Assembly: GCF_003668555.1 (NCBI RefSeq)
Contig: NZ_RCWN01000001.1
Span: 2,765,501-2,829,500 of the forward strand
Reading direction: 5' to 3'
Length of the DNA stretch: 64,000 nt
Source of the DNA: Notoacmeibacter ruber
GTDB taxonomy: Bacteria; Pseudomonadota; Alphaproteobacteria; Rhizobiales; Rhizobiaceae
The notes below the pieces were generated by a model. It was not told where the DNA came from, ran no database searches, and saw only the letters and a program-made list of their open reading frames with translations. A program made the position numbers and the translations under genes. Position 1 is the stretch's first letter. Each line of letters begins with the position of its first letter. Positions 47,753 to 58,813 of the stretch are shown one piece after another.

Positions 47753-48340
47753 ATGCCGCGTCTGTTCGCCGCCCTCGAAGTGCCGCAGGACGCGGCACGC
47801 AGCCTAACCCTCGTTCAGGGCGGGCTGCATGGTGCCCGCTGGATCGATCCGGAAAACTTCCACATTACTCTGCGCTTCTTCGGCGACGTCGAAGGTCATG
47901 TGGCCGATCAGATCGTCGAATCACTCGATCAGATCAGACGCGCGGCTTTCACGCTGGAACTCGACGGGATTCACGCCTTCGGCAGCAAGAAACCGCATTC
48001 CCTCTACGCAGGGGTCTGGCCCTCGGTGCCTCTGAGCGAGCTTGCCGCCGATATCGATCGCCGGGCGAAGCGGTTGGGCCTGCCGTCCGACAAGCGCAAA
48101 TTCACGCCGCATGTGACGCTCGCCCGGCTCCGCAATCCCGACAACCGGGAACTGGCCCGTTGGCTGGCAGGTCGCGGCGGCTTTCGGACCTTACCGTTCC
48201 CGGTCTCACGCTTTGTCCTGATGAGTTCGCGAGACAGCGTCGGCGGCGGCCCGTACGTCGTGGAAGAAAGCTGGGCGCTGACGACAAACCCGGAAAAGAG
48301 CCAACGATCCGCCTCCTATGAGGATGCCTTCAGCGCCTGA
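47753..48340 (+). CDS. thpR: RNA 2',3'-cyclic phosphodiesterase
   Basis: The 195-residue 2H phosphoesterase has two HxT motifs, H37-I-T39 (FHITLRF) and H120-V-T122 (PHVTLARL), that act as catalytic pair on 2',3'-cyclic phosphates. The ATG at 47753 (MPRLFAALEVP) has AAGGAG directly upstream; a GTG at 47735 is in frame but contains that ribosome site. It stands alone, 103 bases after the esterase gene. Confidence 0.93.
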   Translation: MPRLFAALEVPQDAARSLTLVQGGLHGARWIDPENFHITLRFFGDVEGHVADQIVESLDQIRRAAFTLELDGIHAFGSKKPHSLYAGVWPSVPLSELAADIDRRAKRLGLPSDKRKFTPHVTLARLRNPDNRELARWLAGRGGFRTLPFPVSRFVLMSSRDSVGGGPYVVEESWALTTNPEKSQRSASYEDAFSA

Positions 48341-48358
48341 CTATTGGTGCAGAATCGA

Positions 48359-48397
48359 AAGCGGCGGCTCGTCAGACGGGCCGCCGCTTATAGGTTT

Positions 48398-48399
<2 letters not shown>
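48359..48399 (+). terminator. Terminator after thpR
   Basis: A perfect 10-bp stem (48359-48368 with 48380-48389) is followed after ATAGG by TTTTT (48395-48399). The stem is GC-rich and the T-run slightly displaced; it lies between the converging thpR and BCCT genes. Confidence 0.6.
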
Positions 48400-50092
<1,693 letters not shown>

Positions 50093-50339
50093 GCCCTACT
50101 CCTCATGCCTGCCAAATGCAGTGATGAGAACGAAAACACATCCGCCGAAAGATAGCAATTTAACGAGTGAGCAGAATATTCGAACGCAGATGATCAAACT
50201 CTATATTTTCTTCATGGCGGCGCGTCTTTCCGAACAGTGTTCGAGAGCCTTCAAAGGTTTGTCGCGCAGTCTCTTTTTATGCCGGCCGGAACGATTGAAC
50301 CTTTCACGCCTTCTCCAGTAAATATGGAGGGAACATCGT

Positions 50340-50642
50340 ATGACGGACGTGATGAAGGGCGATGCGCTGAAGAAGGCACTGGCGGACTGGTTGCCAGGAT
50401 GGGAGGTTGCATCTTCGGGCGACGCGATCGCGAAGAGCTTTCGTTTCAAAGACTTCAGGGCCGCCATGGCATTCATGAACGATGTCGCGGACGACGCTGA
50501 ACGGCTCAACCACCATCCGGACTGGTCAAACAGTTACAATACGGTCGATATTCAGCTCACGACCCATGATGCGGGCGGCGTGACAGAACGCGATATCGAA
50601 CTGGCGCGTATCATCGAGTCCAAGGCGTCCGGGAAGCAATAA
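50340..50642 (+). CDS. phhB: 4a-hydroxytetrahydrobiopterin dehydratase (PCD/DCoH-like)
   Basis: A 100-residue protein that regenerates the pterin cofactor of aromatic amino acid hydroxylases. It has FRFKDFRAAMAFMNDVA and the active-site H58-H59-P60-D61-W62 and then TVDIQLTTHDAGGVTERD, all typical. The ATG has GGAGGGAA upstream. No phenylalanine hydroxylase gene is in the window, so its partner is elsewhere or the protein has another role. The 247 bases before it hold no gene. Confidence 0.94.
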   Translation: MTDVMKGDALKKALADWLPGWEVASSGDAIAKSFRFKDFRAAMAFMNDVADDAERLNHHPDWSNSYNTVDIQLTTHDAGGVTERDIELARIIESKASGKQ

Positions 50643-50726
50643 CATCGTTGAATGTTGCAGGCTCCGATCACACGACCCATTTATGAACCATCGTGGAAAA
50701 GGCCGGTCGCCGGCTGGAGGACTGAC

Positions 50727-51131
50727 ATGGAGAAATCCAGGATCGAGAATATTCTTGCGCCCGTCTCCGATAGGGAACGGGCCGAGCGAGAGGATCGCGT
50801 GCGCCGTTCCTTCTGGACCAAGCTGAAGCGTGTCGCCCGGCAGATTCCCTTTATCGAGGATCTGGTTGCGGCCTATTACTGTGCTCTCGATCCCCACGTG
50901 CCGATCAAGGCGCGCGGCATACTTCTTGCCGCCCTCGCCTATTTCATTCTACCGTTCGACTTCCTTCCCGATATCATCCTTGGCATCGGTTTCACCGACG
51001 ACATGGCAGTGCTGATGTATGCGATATCCACCATTCGCGGGCATATGACAGAGGCGCACTACGCCGCGGCCCGAAAGGCTTTGGCGGATGAAGATATCGA
51101 TGTGGAGCAGGCAGAAGCCGGGCCGGCCTGA
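50727..51131 (+). CDS. YkvA family protein (DUF1232)
   Basis: A 134-residue protein with a polar N-terminus and a central DUF1232 segment: IPFIEDLVAAYYCALDPHVPIKARGILLAA..., then LPFDFLPDIILGIGFTDD. The family has one to two membrane helices and unknown function. The ATG at 50727 follows GGAGG. It lies 84 bases after phhB, probably co-transcribed. Confidence 0.9.
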   Translation: MEKSRIENILAPVSDRERAEREDRVRRSFWTKLKRVARQIPFIEDLVAAYYCALDPHVPIKARGILLAALAYFILPFDFLPDIILGIGFTDDMAVLMYAISTIRGHMTEAHYAAARKALADEDIDVEQAEAGPA

Positions 51132-51374
51132 ACGGCTTTCGGCCGTCCCGTTCTCGTACAATCCGCCCCTGCTCGGAGTGGCAGCCAAAGAATTGCCGAA
51201 TTTGCCGCGTTTGAGTGCTTCGCAACGACGGGGCAGCCAGATCGAAGCGGAAGACCGGCCACGGAAATTCCCAGGCTTCACGCAAACTTAACCGTGACGG
51301 CGCGAAACTGGCTGCAACCGACGAGGCCTTGATTTTGAGGCCTGTTCTCATGCGATGAAAGGGTTTCGAAAACC

Positions 51375-51863
51375 ATGTCGAGCCGAACCGGAAAAGCGAT
51401 CGCCGCCTTTCTTATCGCCAGCTTCATGGCCGGGCCGGCTTTCGCCCAGGCCAAACTGGTCAAGGCCAACAATGATTGGTCTCTCTATCAGGCGCAGGAA
51501 GGCGGCACCTGTTTTGGCGCCACTCTTGCAAAGACGAAACAGCCTCCCAGCCTCAATCACGGCGACAATTTCTTCATGGTGATGAAGGATGACGACAAGG
51601 TGTCGCCGCAGTTCGTTGCCGGCTATTCCATGAACGAAAAGAACACGGTCACCGTGAGCGTCGGCGGCAAGAGCTTCGACATGTTCGCCGAAGGAAACCG
51701 CGCCTGGCTTGCTGATTCCAGCCAGTCCGATGCGCTCGTCGCCGCCATGAAGGCCGGGTCCGATATGACGGTCCGTGCACAGTCCGGTCGCGGCAACGAC
51801 ACCAGCTACACCTTCTCGCTCTCCGGCGTGACGGCGACGATCGACGGCTTCTCCGGCTGCTGA
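51375..51863 (+). CDS. Invasion-associated locus B (IalB)-family protein
   Basis: The 162-residue protein has a signal peptide (MSSRTGKAIAAFLIASFMAG..., cleavage near FAQA) and an IalB-like beta-rich domain: NNDWSLYQAQEGGTCFGATL at the start, FDMFAEGNRAWL in the middle and a terminal cysteine (FSGC) that can bond with C46. Bartonella IalB aids erythrocyte invasion, but non-pathogenic Hyphomicrobiales carry many relatives, including one upstream of rlmN as here. Role unknown. Confidence 0.85.
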   Translation: MSSRTGKAIAAFLIASFMAGPAFAQAKLVKANNDWSLYQAQEGGTCFGATLAKTKQPPSLNHGDNFFMVMKDDDKVSPQFVAGYSMNEKNTVTVSVGGKSFDMFAEGNRAWLADSSQSDALVAAMKAGSDMTVRAQSGRGNDTSYTFSLSGVTATIDGFSGC

Positions 51864-52001
51864 TCGCCTGAACGGCACGGCTGGCCGCCAATACGATAGC
51901 TTTTCGCCCGCTTCGAACGTGCTTACCTTGCACGTTCGGCGGGCGATCCGTATGTGTACACCACTCCCGATGCAGCCCGAAACCGACCGGACATTCTCAT
52001 C

Positions 52002-53252
52002 ATGGCCGTTTCCATCGACCTGACCGATCCGAAAACGCGAGAGGATCTTGCCGCGCCCGTGGTTGCCTCGGCACGCGCCGCGACGGCCGAAAAGCCGGCG
52101 CTGATCGGCATGAACCGCGATGAGATGGCCGCTGCCCTTGGCGAGGTGGGAGTGCCCGAGCGCCAGAGACGGATGCGGGTCAGCCAGCTCTGGCACTGGC
52201 TCTATGTGCGGGGGGTTTCGGATTTCTCCGACATGTCGAATGTCAGCAAGGATCTGCGGACCAAACTGGCCGAGCGCTATACCATTTCACGTCCCGAGAT
52301 CGTCGAAGAGCGAATCTCCGAAGATGGTACGCGCAAATGGCTGTTTCGCTTTCCCGCCCGTGGTGCAGGCCGGCCGGTGGAGGTCGAGACGGTCTATATC
52401 CCCGAAGAGGACCGCGGCACGCTGTGCATATCCTCCCAGGTGGGCTGCACGCTGACCTGCTCCTTCTGCCACACCGGTACGCAGCGTCTGGTGCGCAATC
52501 TTACCGCCGAAGAAATCCTCTCCCAGCTTCTGACGGCCCGCGACCGCCTTGGTGACTTCCCTGAAAAGGATACGCCTGCCGGCGGCATCGTGCCGGCGGA
52601 AGGTCGTAAGGTCACCAATATCGTCATGATGGGGATGGGCGAGCCCCTCTACAATTTCGAGGCCGTGAAGAAGGCGCTTCTGATCGCCTCGGATGGTGAA
52701 GGCCTGTCGCTCAGCAAGCGCCGCATCACACTATCCACCTCTGGTGTGGTTCCGGAAATCTACCGTACCGGCGAAGAGATCGGCGTCATGCTGGCGATCA
52801 GCCTGCACGCCTGTAATGACGAATTGCGCGACGTTCTCGTGCCGATCAACAAGAAGTATCCGCTGGAAAAGCTGATGGAGGCGTGCCGCGCCTATCCGGG
52901 CCTCTCCAATGCGCGCCGCATCACCTTCGAATATGTGATGATCAAGGGCGTAAACGACAGCATGGCGGACGCCCGCGATCTGGTTAAACTCCTGAAGGGC
53001 GTCCCAGCGAAGGTCAACTTGATCCCCTTCAATCCCTGGCCGGGCAGTTCCTATGAGTGTTCCGAATGGGAGCAGATTGAAGCTTTCGCCGATTTTCTCA
53101 ACGCCGCCGGGTATGCCTCACCCATCCGCACACCACGCGGTCGCGATATTCTGGCAGCCTGCGGCCAGCTCAAGAGCGAGAGTGAACGTATGCGCAAGGC
53201 CGAACGCCTGAAGCTCGAGGGGCTGATGGTCGCGGGCCACGGCGCCGACTGA
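52002..53252 (+). CDS. rlmN: 23S rRNA/tRNA adenine-2 methyltransferase RlmN
   Basis: RlmN methylates C2 of A2503 in 23S rRNA and A37 in some tRNAs by radical SAM chemistry. From the ATG at 52002 it has 416 residues with the cluster motif C149-x3-C153-x2-C156 (CTLTCSFC), [10 protein letters not shown], the [10 protein letters not shown] region and the methyl-carrying cysteine in AACGQL near residue 383. The ribosome site is weak; an ATG at 51954 is also in frame. The protein is longer at the N-terminus than that of Escherichia coli, as usual in rhizobia. Confidence 0.95.
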   Translation: MAVSIDLTDPKTREDLAAPVVASARAATAEKPALIGMNRDEMAAALGEVGVPERQRRMRVSQLWHWLYVRGVSDFSDMSNVSKDLRTKLAERYTISRPEIVEERISEDGTRKWLFRFPARGAGRPVEVETVYIPEEDRGTLCISSQVGCTLTCSFCHTGTQRLVRNLTAEEILSQLLTARDRLGDFPEKDTPAGGIVPAEGRKVTNIVMMGMGEPLYNFEAVKKALLIASDGEGLSLSKRRITLSTSGVVPEIYRTGEEIGVMLAISLHACNDELRDVLVPINKKYPLEKLMEACRAYPGLSNARRITFEYVMIKGVNDSMADARDLVKLLKGVPAKVNLIPFNPWPGSSYECSEWEQIEAFADFLNAAGYASPIRTPRGRDILAACGQLKSESERMRKAERLKLEGLMVAGHGAD

Positions 53253-53260
53253 CGGACCTG

Positions 53261-53665
53261 ATGCGAGCCGTCTTCCGCCTCCTTGCCATCGGCTTTGGTT
53301 ATGGTCTCGCCACCATCGTGGCGACCGCTGCGGTTACGGTTCTTTTTGCCATCGTTGGCGAAGGCAATGAGTTCGTCGAGGGCTTCAGCGCGCTCGTCTT
53401 TTTCTTCACCATGCTGCCGGTCTTCGGCACTTTCGTTCTGAAGGCGTGGCTGCCGATCGTCGTGATTGCGGAATGGCGCCAATGGCAGAGCTGGCTGATC
53501 TATGTGGTACTGGCCATACTCATCGGCATATTGGGAGCTTTCCTCGGGCCCGATGGTGTCGTCGACGCCGCCCCGTTGGCCGCCTCAGCCGCTTTGGGCG
53601 GCCTGACCTACTGGCTGATCGCCGGTCGCAATGCGGGCCGCTGGTATGACCGGCGAAGCGCTTAG
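53261..53665 (+). CDS. Four-helix membrane protein of unknown function
   Basis: A 134-residue protein starting 8 bases after the rlmN stop. Four membrane helices are evident (about 5-30, 40-68, 72-95, 100-125), with charged ends (AEWRQWQSW between helices 2 and 3; AGRNAGRWYDRRSA at the C-terminus). No family recognised. Its position close behind rlmN suggests co-transcription. Confidence 0.75.
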   Translation: MRAVFRLLAIGFGYGLATIVATAAVTVLFAIVGEGNEFVEGFSALVFFFTMLPVFGTFVLKAWLPIVVIAEWRQWQSWLIYVVLAILIGILGAFLGPDGVVDAAPLAASAALGGLTYWLIAGRNAGRWYDRRSA

Positions 53666-53715
53666 AAGTCCGGTGTTTTACCTCACCTTTTCCCTCGCAC
53701 TTTAAGAGCCCGATA

Positions 53716-53739
53716 TTGCTGCGTTGCAAAAGGCAGCAA
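53716..53739. promoter_or_regulatory. TGC/GCA-rich inverted repeat upstream of the MscS-like gene
   Basis: TTGCTGC (53716-53722) and GCAGCAA (53733-53739) are inverted copies; within them lies CTGC-GTT-GCAA. TGC-N3-GCA sites are bound by PhaR-type polyhydroxyalkanoate regulators in some alphaproteobacteria. A second TGC-N3-GCA (TTGCATTGCAG) occurs at 56631-56641. Binding here is only a guess. Confidence 0.25.
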
Positions 53740-53816
53740 AGCTGCGCCACAATCAGCGGTATTACGGGCAGATCTTTCGAAACCGCACAATTGTTGTACC
53801 GCGCTTACCGATCCCG

Positions 53817-55502
53817 ATGAAATCCGGACCCATGCATCGATACCTTTTTCACGCTCTCCGTCCGCTTCTCTGCCTCCTGATCCTCCTGAGCGGCCTTGCC
53901 GCACCGGCTCTGGCACAATTGCCGAACATGAGCGGCAATCCACCGTCCGAACAGGAGGAAACGGTCACCGATGCATTCGGCCGCACCACCCCCCGAGGCA
54001 CGGTGCAGGGCTATCTCGCGGCGATGGCCCAGAACGATCCGATCCAGGCCGGACGATTTCTACAGGTGGAACCAGGCTCCGCCAGGGCTGAGACACTCGC
54101 AGAGCAGTTGAGAACTGTTCTTGACCGCTCCGGACGCCTCGCGCCGGTGTCAGAGATCAACAACACGAATGAAGGTGCAAGCGGCGACGGGCTGGAAGGC
54201 GATCTCGATCAGGTCGGCATTATCAGTTCCCCCGATGGCGATGTACCCCTTCTCGTCCGGCGGATTCAGCAGGACGGCCATGCCGTTTGGGTGGTCGCTG
54301 ACGAAACGCTGAAAGCGCTGCCCAAACTGGCCAACCAGTCCGTTGCCACACTGATCGAGCGCTATACGCCTTCGAGCCTGAAAGGCTATGAACTGCTTGG
54401 CATACCAGCCGGCGACTGGGCGGCGGTGCCGGTGCTGGCGTTTCTAACCTTTCTGATCGGCTGGTGCCTGGCCTGGGCGCTGACCGCCTTCGCGATCAAC
54501 ACATGGCTGCGGCGCGCGCCGGCGGAGACGCGCGACGAAGCGCGGCGCGTCCGCGTGCCACTCGCCTTCCTCTTTTCCAACGGCCTCTTTCGGTTCGCCT
54601 GTCTCGGCCTAGGCGTTTCGGTCATCGCCCGGCAATGGACCTTCCAGCTTTACGATATCATCGCGATCCTTTCCCTCGTCTGGATCGTCTTCATCGTGAC
54701 CTCGGCCGTTGCACGCCGTCTGCTCGATACGATGACGCGGCGCGAGAAGACATCGGCCATCTCCGGCACCAAGCTGATAACGCGGCTTATCAACGCCGTC
54801 GCCCTCTTCATCGGTCTCTTTCAGATTCTCGACATGCTCGGTTTCGATGTGGGTACGGGCCTGGCTGCTCTCGGTATCGGTGGTCTGGCCCTCGCGCTCG
54901 GCGCGCAGAAGACGATCGAGAACCTCGTCGGCTCCGTCATGTTGGTCGTCGATCAGCCAATCCGCGTCGGCGATCTCTGCCAGTTCGAAGGCGTCTTCGG
55001 CACAGTTGAGGATATCGGCATTCGTTCGACCCGCGTGCGCACGCTCGAACACACCGTCGTCACGATTCCGAACGGCGCGTTCTCATCCATGCAGATCGAG
55101 AACTTTACCCGGAAGGAGCGGTTTCTTTTCCACCATCAGTTCGGCGTGCGCTACGAAACGACCGCCGAGGAGATCGAACGTGTTCGTCAGGCGCTCAAGG
55201 CCTATCTGAAGGAGCATCCCGCCATTCAGGACGACGATCCGGCAGTCCGTTTTCTGAACTTCGGTGCCGACAGCCTGACGATGGAGATCTTCGTCTATAT
55301 CGAGACGCGCTCGATCCCGAAATTTTTCGATTATCAGACGGAATTGCTGATGGGCGTCATGAACACCGTCCAGGGTGAGGGCGTCGAATTCGCCTTCCCG
55401 TCCCAGACAGTCTATCTGTCGCGCGACAGCCGAGCCCCGGCGAACTTCCTGGGCGGAAAGCCGGAATCGACGGCTCGCGAAAACAAGCCTCCGTCAGCTT
55501 GA
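53817..55502 (+). CDS. MscS-like mechanosensitive channel with periplasmic N-terminal domain
   Basis: The 561-residue protein begins with a signal-like helix (CLLILLSGLAAPALA), then a periplasmic domain of about 150 residues, several membrane helices and the MscS pore and beta domains: FDVGTGLAALGIGGLALALG (pore helix), QKTIENLVGSVMLVVDQPIRVGD, GTVEDIGIRSTRVRTLEHTVVTIPNG. It relieves hypo-osmotic pressure. ATG 53817 or 53832 are both possible starts. Its 3' end overlaps the convergent gene by 9 bases. Confidence 0.9.
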   Translation: MKSGPMHRYLFHALRPLLCLLILLSGLAAPALAQLPNMSGNPPSEQEETVTDAFGRTTPRGTVQGYLAAMAQNDPIQAGRFLQVEPGSARAETLAEQLRTVLDRSGRLAPVSEINNTNEGASGDGLEGDLDQVGIISSPDGDVPLLVRRIQQDGHAVWVVADETLKALPKLANQSVATLIERYTPSSLKGYELLGIPAGDWAAVPVLAFLTFLIGWCLAWALTAFAINTWLRRAPAETRDEARRVRVPLAFLFSNGLFRFACLGLGVSVIARQWTFQLYDIIAILSLVWIVFIVTSAVARRLLDTMTRREKTSAISGTKLITRLINAVALFIGLFQILDMLGFDVGTGLAALGIGGLALALGAQKTIENLVGSVMLVVDQPIRVGDLCQFEGVFGTVEDIGIRSTRVRTLEHTVVTIPNGAFSSMQIENFTRKERFLFHHQFGVRYETTAEEIERVRQALKAYLKEHPAIQDDDPAVRFLNFGADSLTMEIFVYIETRSIPKFFDYQTELLMGVMNTVQGEGVEFAFPSQTVYLSRDSRAPANFLGGKPESTARENKPPSA

Positions 55503-55772
55503 AGCGGCGAACCGCCCATAGCGCTTTTGACCGGACGGCGTCGATTCCGCGGCGCTCACCGGAGCCTTGTGATCATTTGCGGCCATGACTTCACGCAAAT
55601 CGCTGAGCACGGTGGACAAGATATCCAGATCGGTCGGGCCCAGCCTGACAAGCTGGTTTTCCATCTCGTCCGGATCGACACCGGCCTCGCAGAGCTCGCG
55701 CAAGGCATCAAGAATGGTCTCTTCGCTATCGAACCGACGCGCCGATAGCCTTAACTGCGTTTGGACGTCCAC
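55494..55772 (-). CDS. Small hypothetical protein, alpha-helical
   Basis: A 92-residue protein with a GTG start at 55772 (AGGGGA upstream). The centre, ILDALRELCEAGVDPDEMEN ... LDILSTVLSDLREVM, predicts three helices; the tail is Ser/Lys-rich. No family recognised. It converges with the MscS-like gene and shares its last 9 bases. Supported by start context and codon pattern, but not by homology I can name. Confidence 0.5.
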   Translation of the reverse strand: MDVQTQLRLSARRFDSEETILDALRELCEAGVDPDEMENQLVRLGPTDLDILSTVLSDLREVMAANDHKAPVSAAESTPSGQKRYGRFAASS

Positions 55773-55929
55773 TTCGCGGTCCCCTCATCGAATCGCGCCC
55801 CGCCCAAGCGTTACCACAAATATCGTTTTGCGTCGAAATTTCGGAAAATTTGTGCGAAGTGCCTGAGAGCGCAGCCGGCGCTGCTGCAAGTCGCGGCCGT
55901 CATATCGCGAACTCAGAAAATGCAGTGGT

Positions 55930-56526
55930 TCAATGGGAGAGTGGCCGCTCGGCGAGGCAGAGCGTCGCGTCGTCGGGCGCGGTGCGCACCTCGTAGCCCA
56001 ATGATCGCTCAAGGCCGATAACGGCCCGATTCTGGCGCGAGCCGACCAGAAGCGAGGCATGATAGCCACGGGCTTCCGCAAAGCGCTCCGCCTCGAAAAC
56101 CAGAAGGGAGGCGATGCCCTTCCGCCGAAAGCTAGGATCGACGCTCAGCGCAATCTCGGCGGTGTCGAATCTGTTATCGCCCGCCACGAGTGCATAACCG
56201 AGCACCGTATTTTCGAATTCGTCAAAGGCCAGAATGATCGTCTTGTGCTCATGGTCGCCATTCAGCATCTCGGCGATCCGTTCGGGCGAGACGGTCGACA
56301 TCGACGACAGAAAACGAAAATGAAGGTCTTCGGGCCGTTGGCGCCGATGAAAATCGGACAAGGCCCCCGCATCGTCCGGCCCGCCATAGCGAAGAACCAC
56401 CGGCAGACCCTTCTTGGTTGCGGTCTTGCGACGCACATCCGTGGTTTGCCAAGAGGCCGATTTCGGCCGCTCGGCATGTGGATGTCGCAAGATCTTATGA
56501 ACGAGTTGGGATAGCTGCGGATACAT
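55930..56526 (-). CDS. GNAT-family N-acetyltransferase
   Basis: The 198-residue protein has a basic N-terminal extension of about 45 residues, then a GNAT fold: VVLRYGGPDDAGALSDFH (strand 1), VLGYALVAG (strand 4), and the acetyl-CoA loop VDPSFRRKGIASLLVFEA (R-x2-G-I/x-A). The substrate is not apparent. The similarity to the acetyltransferase domain of the Pat/YfiQ kind (FRFLSSMSTVSPERIAEM) suggests protein or small amine acceptors. Confidence 0.85.
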   Translation of the reverse strand: MYPQLSQLVHKILRHPHAERPKSASWQTTDVRRKTATKKGLPVVLRYGGPDDAGALSDFHRRQRPEDLHFRFLSSMSTVSPERIAEMLNGDHEHKTIILAFDEFENTVLGYALVAGDNRFDTAEIALSVDPSFRRKGIASLLVFEAERFAEARGYHASLLVGSRQNRAVIGLERSLGYEVRTAPDDATLCLAERPLSH

Positions 56527-56718
56527 CGGTTTCGACCTTTGCTGCGGACCGGTTCATCCGGGAAAAGGTGGGTGTCCCTCTAAATTCATCGCACATATAG
56601 AGGTTTGTGCCACGAGTCGGAATGCATTTATTGCATTGCAGCATGGCAGAATGTGGACAAGCGCGCACCAAACGCGGCTCGTTCCGGCCAACGCGGCTTT
56701 TTAGACGGAAGACGGTTC

Positions 56719-56748
56719 TTGTTCGAGCTCCCCGCCCTGCTGTAGAAG
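56719..56748 (+). promoter_or_regulatory. Possible argG promoter
   Basis: TTGTTC (56719-56724) and TAGAAG (56743-56748) have an 18-base spacer, about 65 bases before the argG ATG. A 7-bp hairpin (next feature) lies just after the expected start. The match is moderate. Confidence 0.35.
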
Positions 56749-56765
56749 CGCCGCAAAAGAGTTTG

Positions 56766-56783
56766 CGCTGCGCTAACGCAGCG
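56766..56783 (+). other. Hairpin in the argG leader
   Basis: CGCTGCG (56766-56772) and CGCAGCG (56777-56783) form a perfect 7-bp stem with a CTAA loop, 32 bases before the ATG. No T-run follows. It may shape the leader RNA or be an operator. Confidence 0.45.
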
Positions 56784-56815
56784 TCCCACACAAGATTGAA
56801 CGGAACGGATTGGAT

Positions 56816-58045
56816 ATGAGCGAAGCAGCCGAAAAATGGCAGGGCGTCAAGAAGGTTGTACTGGCCTATTCAGGCGGTCTCGACACGTCGATCATCCTGA
56901 AATGGCTGCAGACCGAGCTCGGGGCCGAGGTCGTGACCTTCACCGCCGATCTGGGCCAGGGGGACGAACTCGAGCCCGCGCGCAAGAAGGCCGAGATGCT
57001 CGGCATCAAGGAAATCTACATCGAGGATTTGCGCGAGGAATTCGTGCGCGACTTCGTCTTCCCGATGTTTCGCGCCAATACGGTCTATGAAGGGACCTAT
57101 CTGCTCGGCACATCCATCGCCCGACCCCTGATCTCAAAGCGACTCGTCGAAATCGCCAAGGAAACCGGCGCCGACGCGATTGCCCACGGCGCGACCGGCA
57201 AGGGCAACGACCAGGTTCGCTTCGAGCTTTCCGCCTATGCGCTTAGCCCGGACATCAAGGTGATCGCCCCCTGGCGCGACTGGGAATTCAAGAGCCGGAC
57301 GGATCTTCTGGATTTTGCCGAGAAGAACCAGATCCCGGTGCCGAAGGACAAGCGCGGCGAAGCCCCCTTCTCGGTCGACGCCAATCTTCTGCACTCGTCC
57401 TCCGAGGGCAAAGTGCTGGAAGACCCATGGGAAGAAGCACCCGAATACGTCCATATGCGCACCATCAGCCCGATGGATGCACCGGATGAGCCGACCGAGA
57501 TTACGATCGGCTTCAGCAAGGGCGACGCCGTCTCCATCAACGGCGAGGAGCTTTCGCCGGCGACCATTCTGACGAGACTGAACGATCTGGCTCGCGACAA
57601 TGGCATTGGCCGCATCGATCTGGTCGAGAACCGCTTCGTCGGCATGAAGAGCCGCGGCGTTTACGAGACGCCGGGTGGCACGATCCTGCTGGCCGCTCAT
57701 CGCGCGATCGAGAGCATCACGCTGGATCGCGGTGCGGCGCACCTCAAGGACGAGTTGATGCCGCGCTATGCGGAGCTGATCTATAATGGCTTCTGGTTCA
57801 GCCCGGAGCGCGAAATGCTGCAAGCTGCCATCGACAAGGCGTCCGAGAATGTCGAGGGCGACGTTCGACTGAAGCTCTATAAGGGCAACGTGATCGTCAC
57901 GGGCCGCAAGTCGCCGAAAAGCCTCTACTCCGAAGAACTCGTGACCTTCGAAGACGATCAGGGCGCTTACGACCAGAAGGACGCCGCCGGCTTCATCAAG
58001 CTGAACGCTCTGCGCCTTCGGACCCTCGCCAAGCGGGATCGATAG
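56816..58045 (+). CDS. argG: Argininosuccinate synthase
   Basis: ArgG joins citrulline and aspartate with ATP. The 409-residue protein has the ATP pyrophosphatase motif AYSGGLDTS (18-26), [37 protein letters not shown], and [15 protein letters not shown]; all match the type 1 enzyme. The ATG at 56816 is preceded by GGATTGG. It is followed by bluB after 13 bases, so the two may share a transcript. Confidence 0.97.
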   Translation: MSEAAEKWQGVKKVVLAYSGGLDTSIILKWLQTELGAEVVTFTADLGQGDELEPARKKAEMLGIKEIYIEDLREEFVRDFVFPMFRANTVYEGTYLLGTSIARPLISKRLVEIAKETGADAIAHGATGKGNDQVRFELSAYALSPDIKVIAPWRDWEFKSRTDLLDFAEKNQIPVPKDKRGEAPFSVDANLLHSSSEGKVLEDPWEEAPEYVHMRTISPMDAPDEPTEITIGFSKGDAVSINGEELSPATILTRLNDLARDNGIGRIDLVENRFVGMKSRGVYETPGGTILLAAHRAIESITLDRGAAHLKDELMPRYAELIYNGFWFSPEREMLQAAIDKASENVEGDVRLKLYKGNVIVTGRKSPKSLYSEELVTFEDDQGAYDQKDAAGFIKLNALRLRTLAKRDR

Positions 58046-58058
58046 CGAAAGGCGATCC

Positions 58059-58721
58059 GTGTCGCACGCAGAACGCAAGTCGGACAGCGCTGCCCCTCCC
58101 GTCTTCGGTGAGGATTTCAGGGCCGAGTTCGAAACCCTCCTCGCCTGGCGCCGCGACGTGCGGCACTTTACGGGCGAGGCGCTGCCTGATGGGGCTCTCG
58201 AGCGGTTGATTGCGACGACCGCACTTGCACCGTCGGTCGGGAATGCCCAGCCATGGCGGTTCGTCTGCGTCTCATCGCCCGTCTTGCGCGAGCAATTGGC
58301 GGATCACGTGGACGCCGCCAGCCGCGCCGCGGCGAAAGCCTACGCCCCCGAAAGAGCCGCCGCCTATCGTGCGCTCAAGCTGCACGGCCTGCGCGAAGCG
58401 CCGGAGATCCTTGCGGTCTATTCCGACGAAAAGCCGGCCGCCGGCCATGGTCTCGGCATCGCCACCATGCCCGAAATGCTGCGCTATTCGACCGTCATGG
58501 CCATTCATACATTCTGGCTTGCCGCCCGGACGCAAGGAATCGGAGTGGGGTGGGTTTCGATTGTGGAGCCGCAAACGGTGAACCGTCTGCTCGACTTGCC
58601 GGATGACTGGTCGCTGATCGCGATTCTCTGCGTGGGGTATCCGGCCTTGCAGACCGACAGACCTGAACTGGCAATGCGCGGCTGGCAGGATCGGACGGTT
58701 CCCGATATCATTCGTCGCTAG
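58059..58721 (+). CDS. bluB: 5,6-dimethylbenzimidazole synthase BluB
   Basis: BluB destroys FMNH2 with O2 to make the lower ligand of vitamin B12. The 220-residue nitroreductase-fold protein has [21 protein letters not shown] (FMN site), [21 protein letters not shown] and [12 protein letters not shown], the BluB signatures. The start is GTG at 58059. No other cobalamin gene is in the window. Confidence 0.93.
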   Translation: MSHAERKSDSAAPPVFGEDFRAEFETLLAWRRDVRHFTGEALPDGALERLIATTALAPSVGNAQPWRFVCVSSPVLREQLADHVDAASRAAAKAYAPERAAAYRALKLHGLREAPEILAVYSDEKPAAGHGLGIATMPEMLRYSTVMAIHTFWLAARTQGIGVGWVSIVEPQTVNRLLDLPDDWSLIAILCVGYPALQTDRPELAMRGWQDRTVPDIIRR

Positions 58722-58813
58722 ACGGCCTTCACGCGATACCGGGCAAATCGCGGCGGTCTATCCATAGAAAATTCCCGCTCCCGACCCCATCTTCACGGTC
58801 GAAGGAGCCCGTC

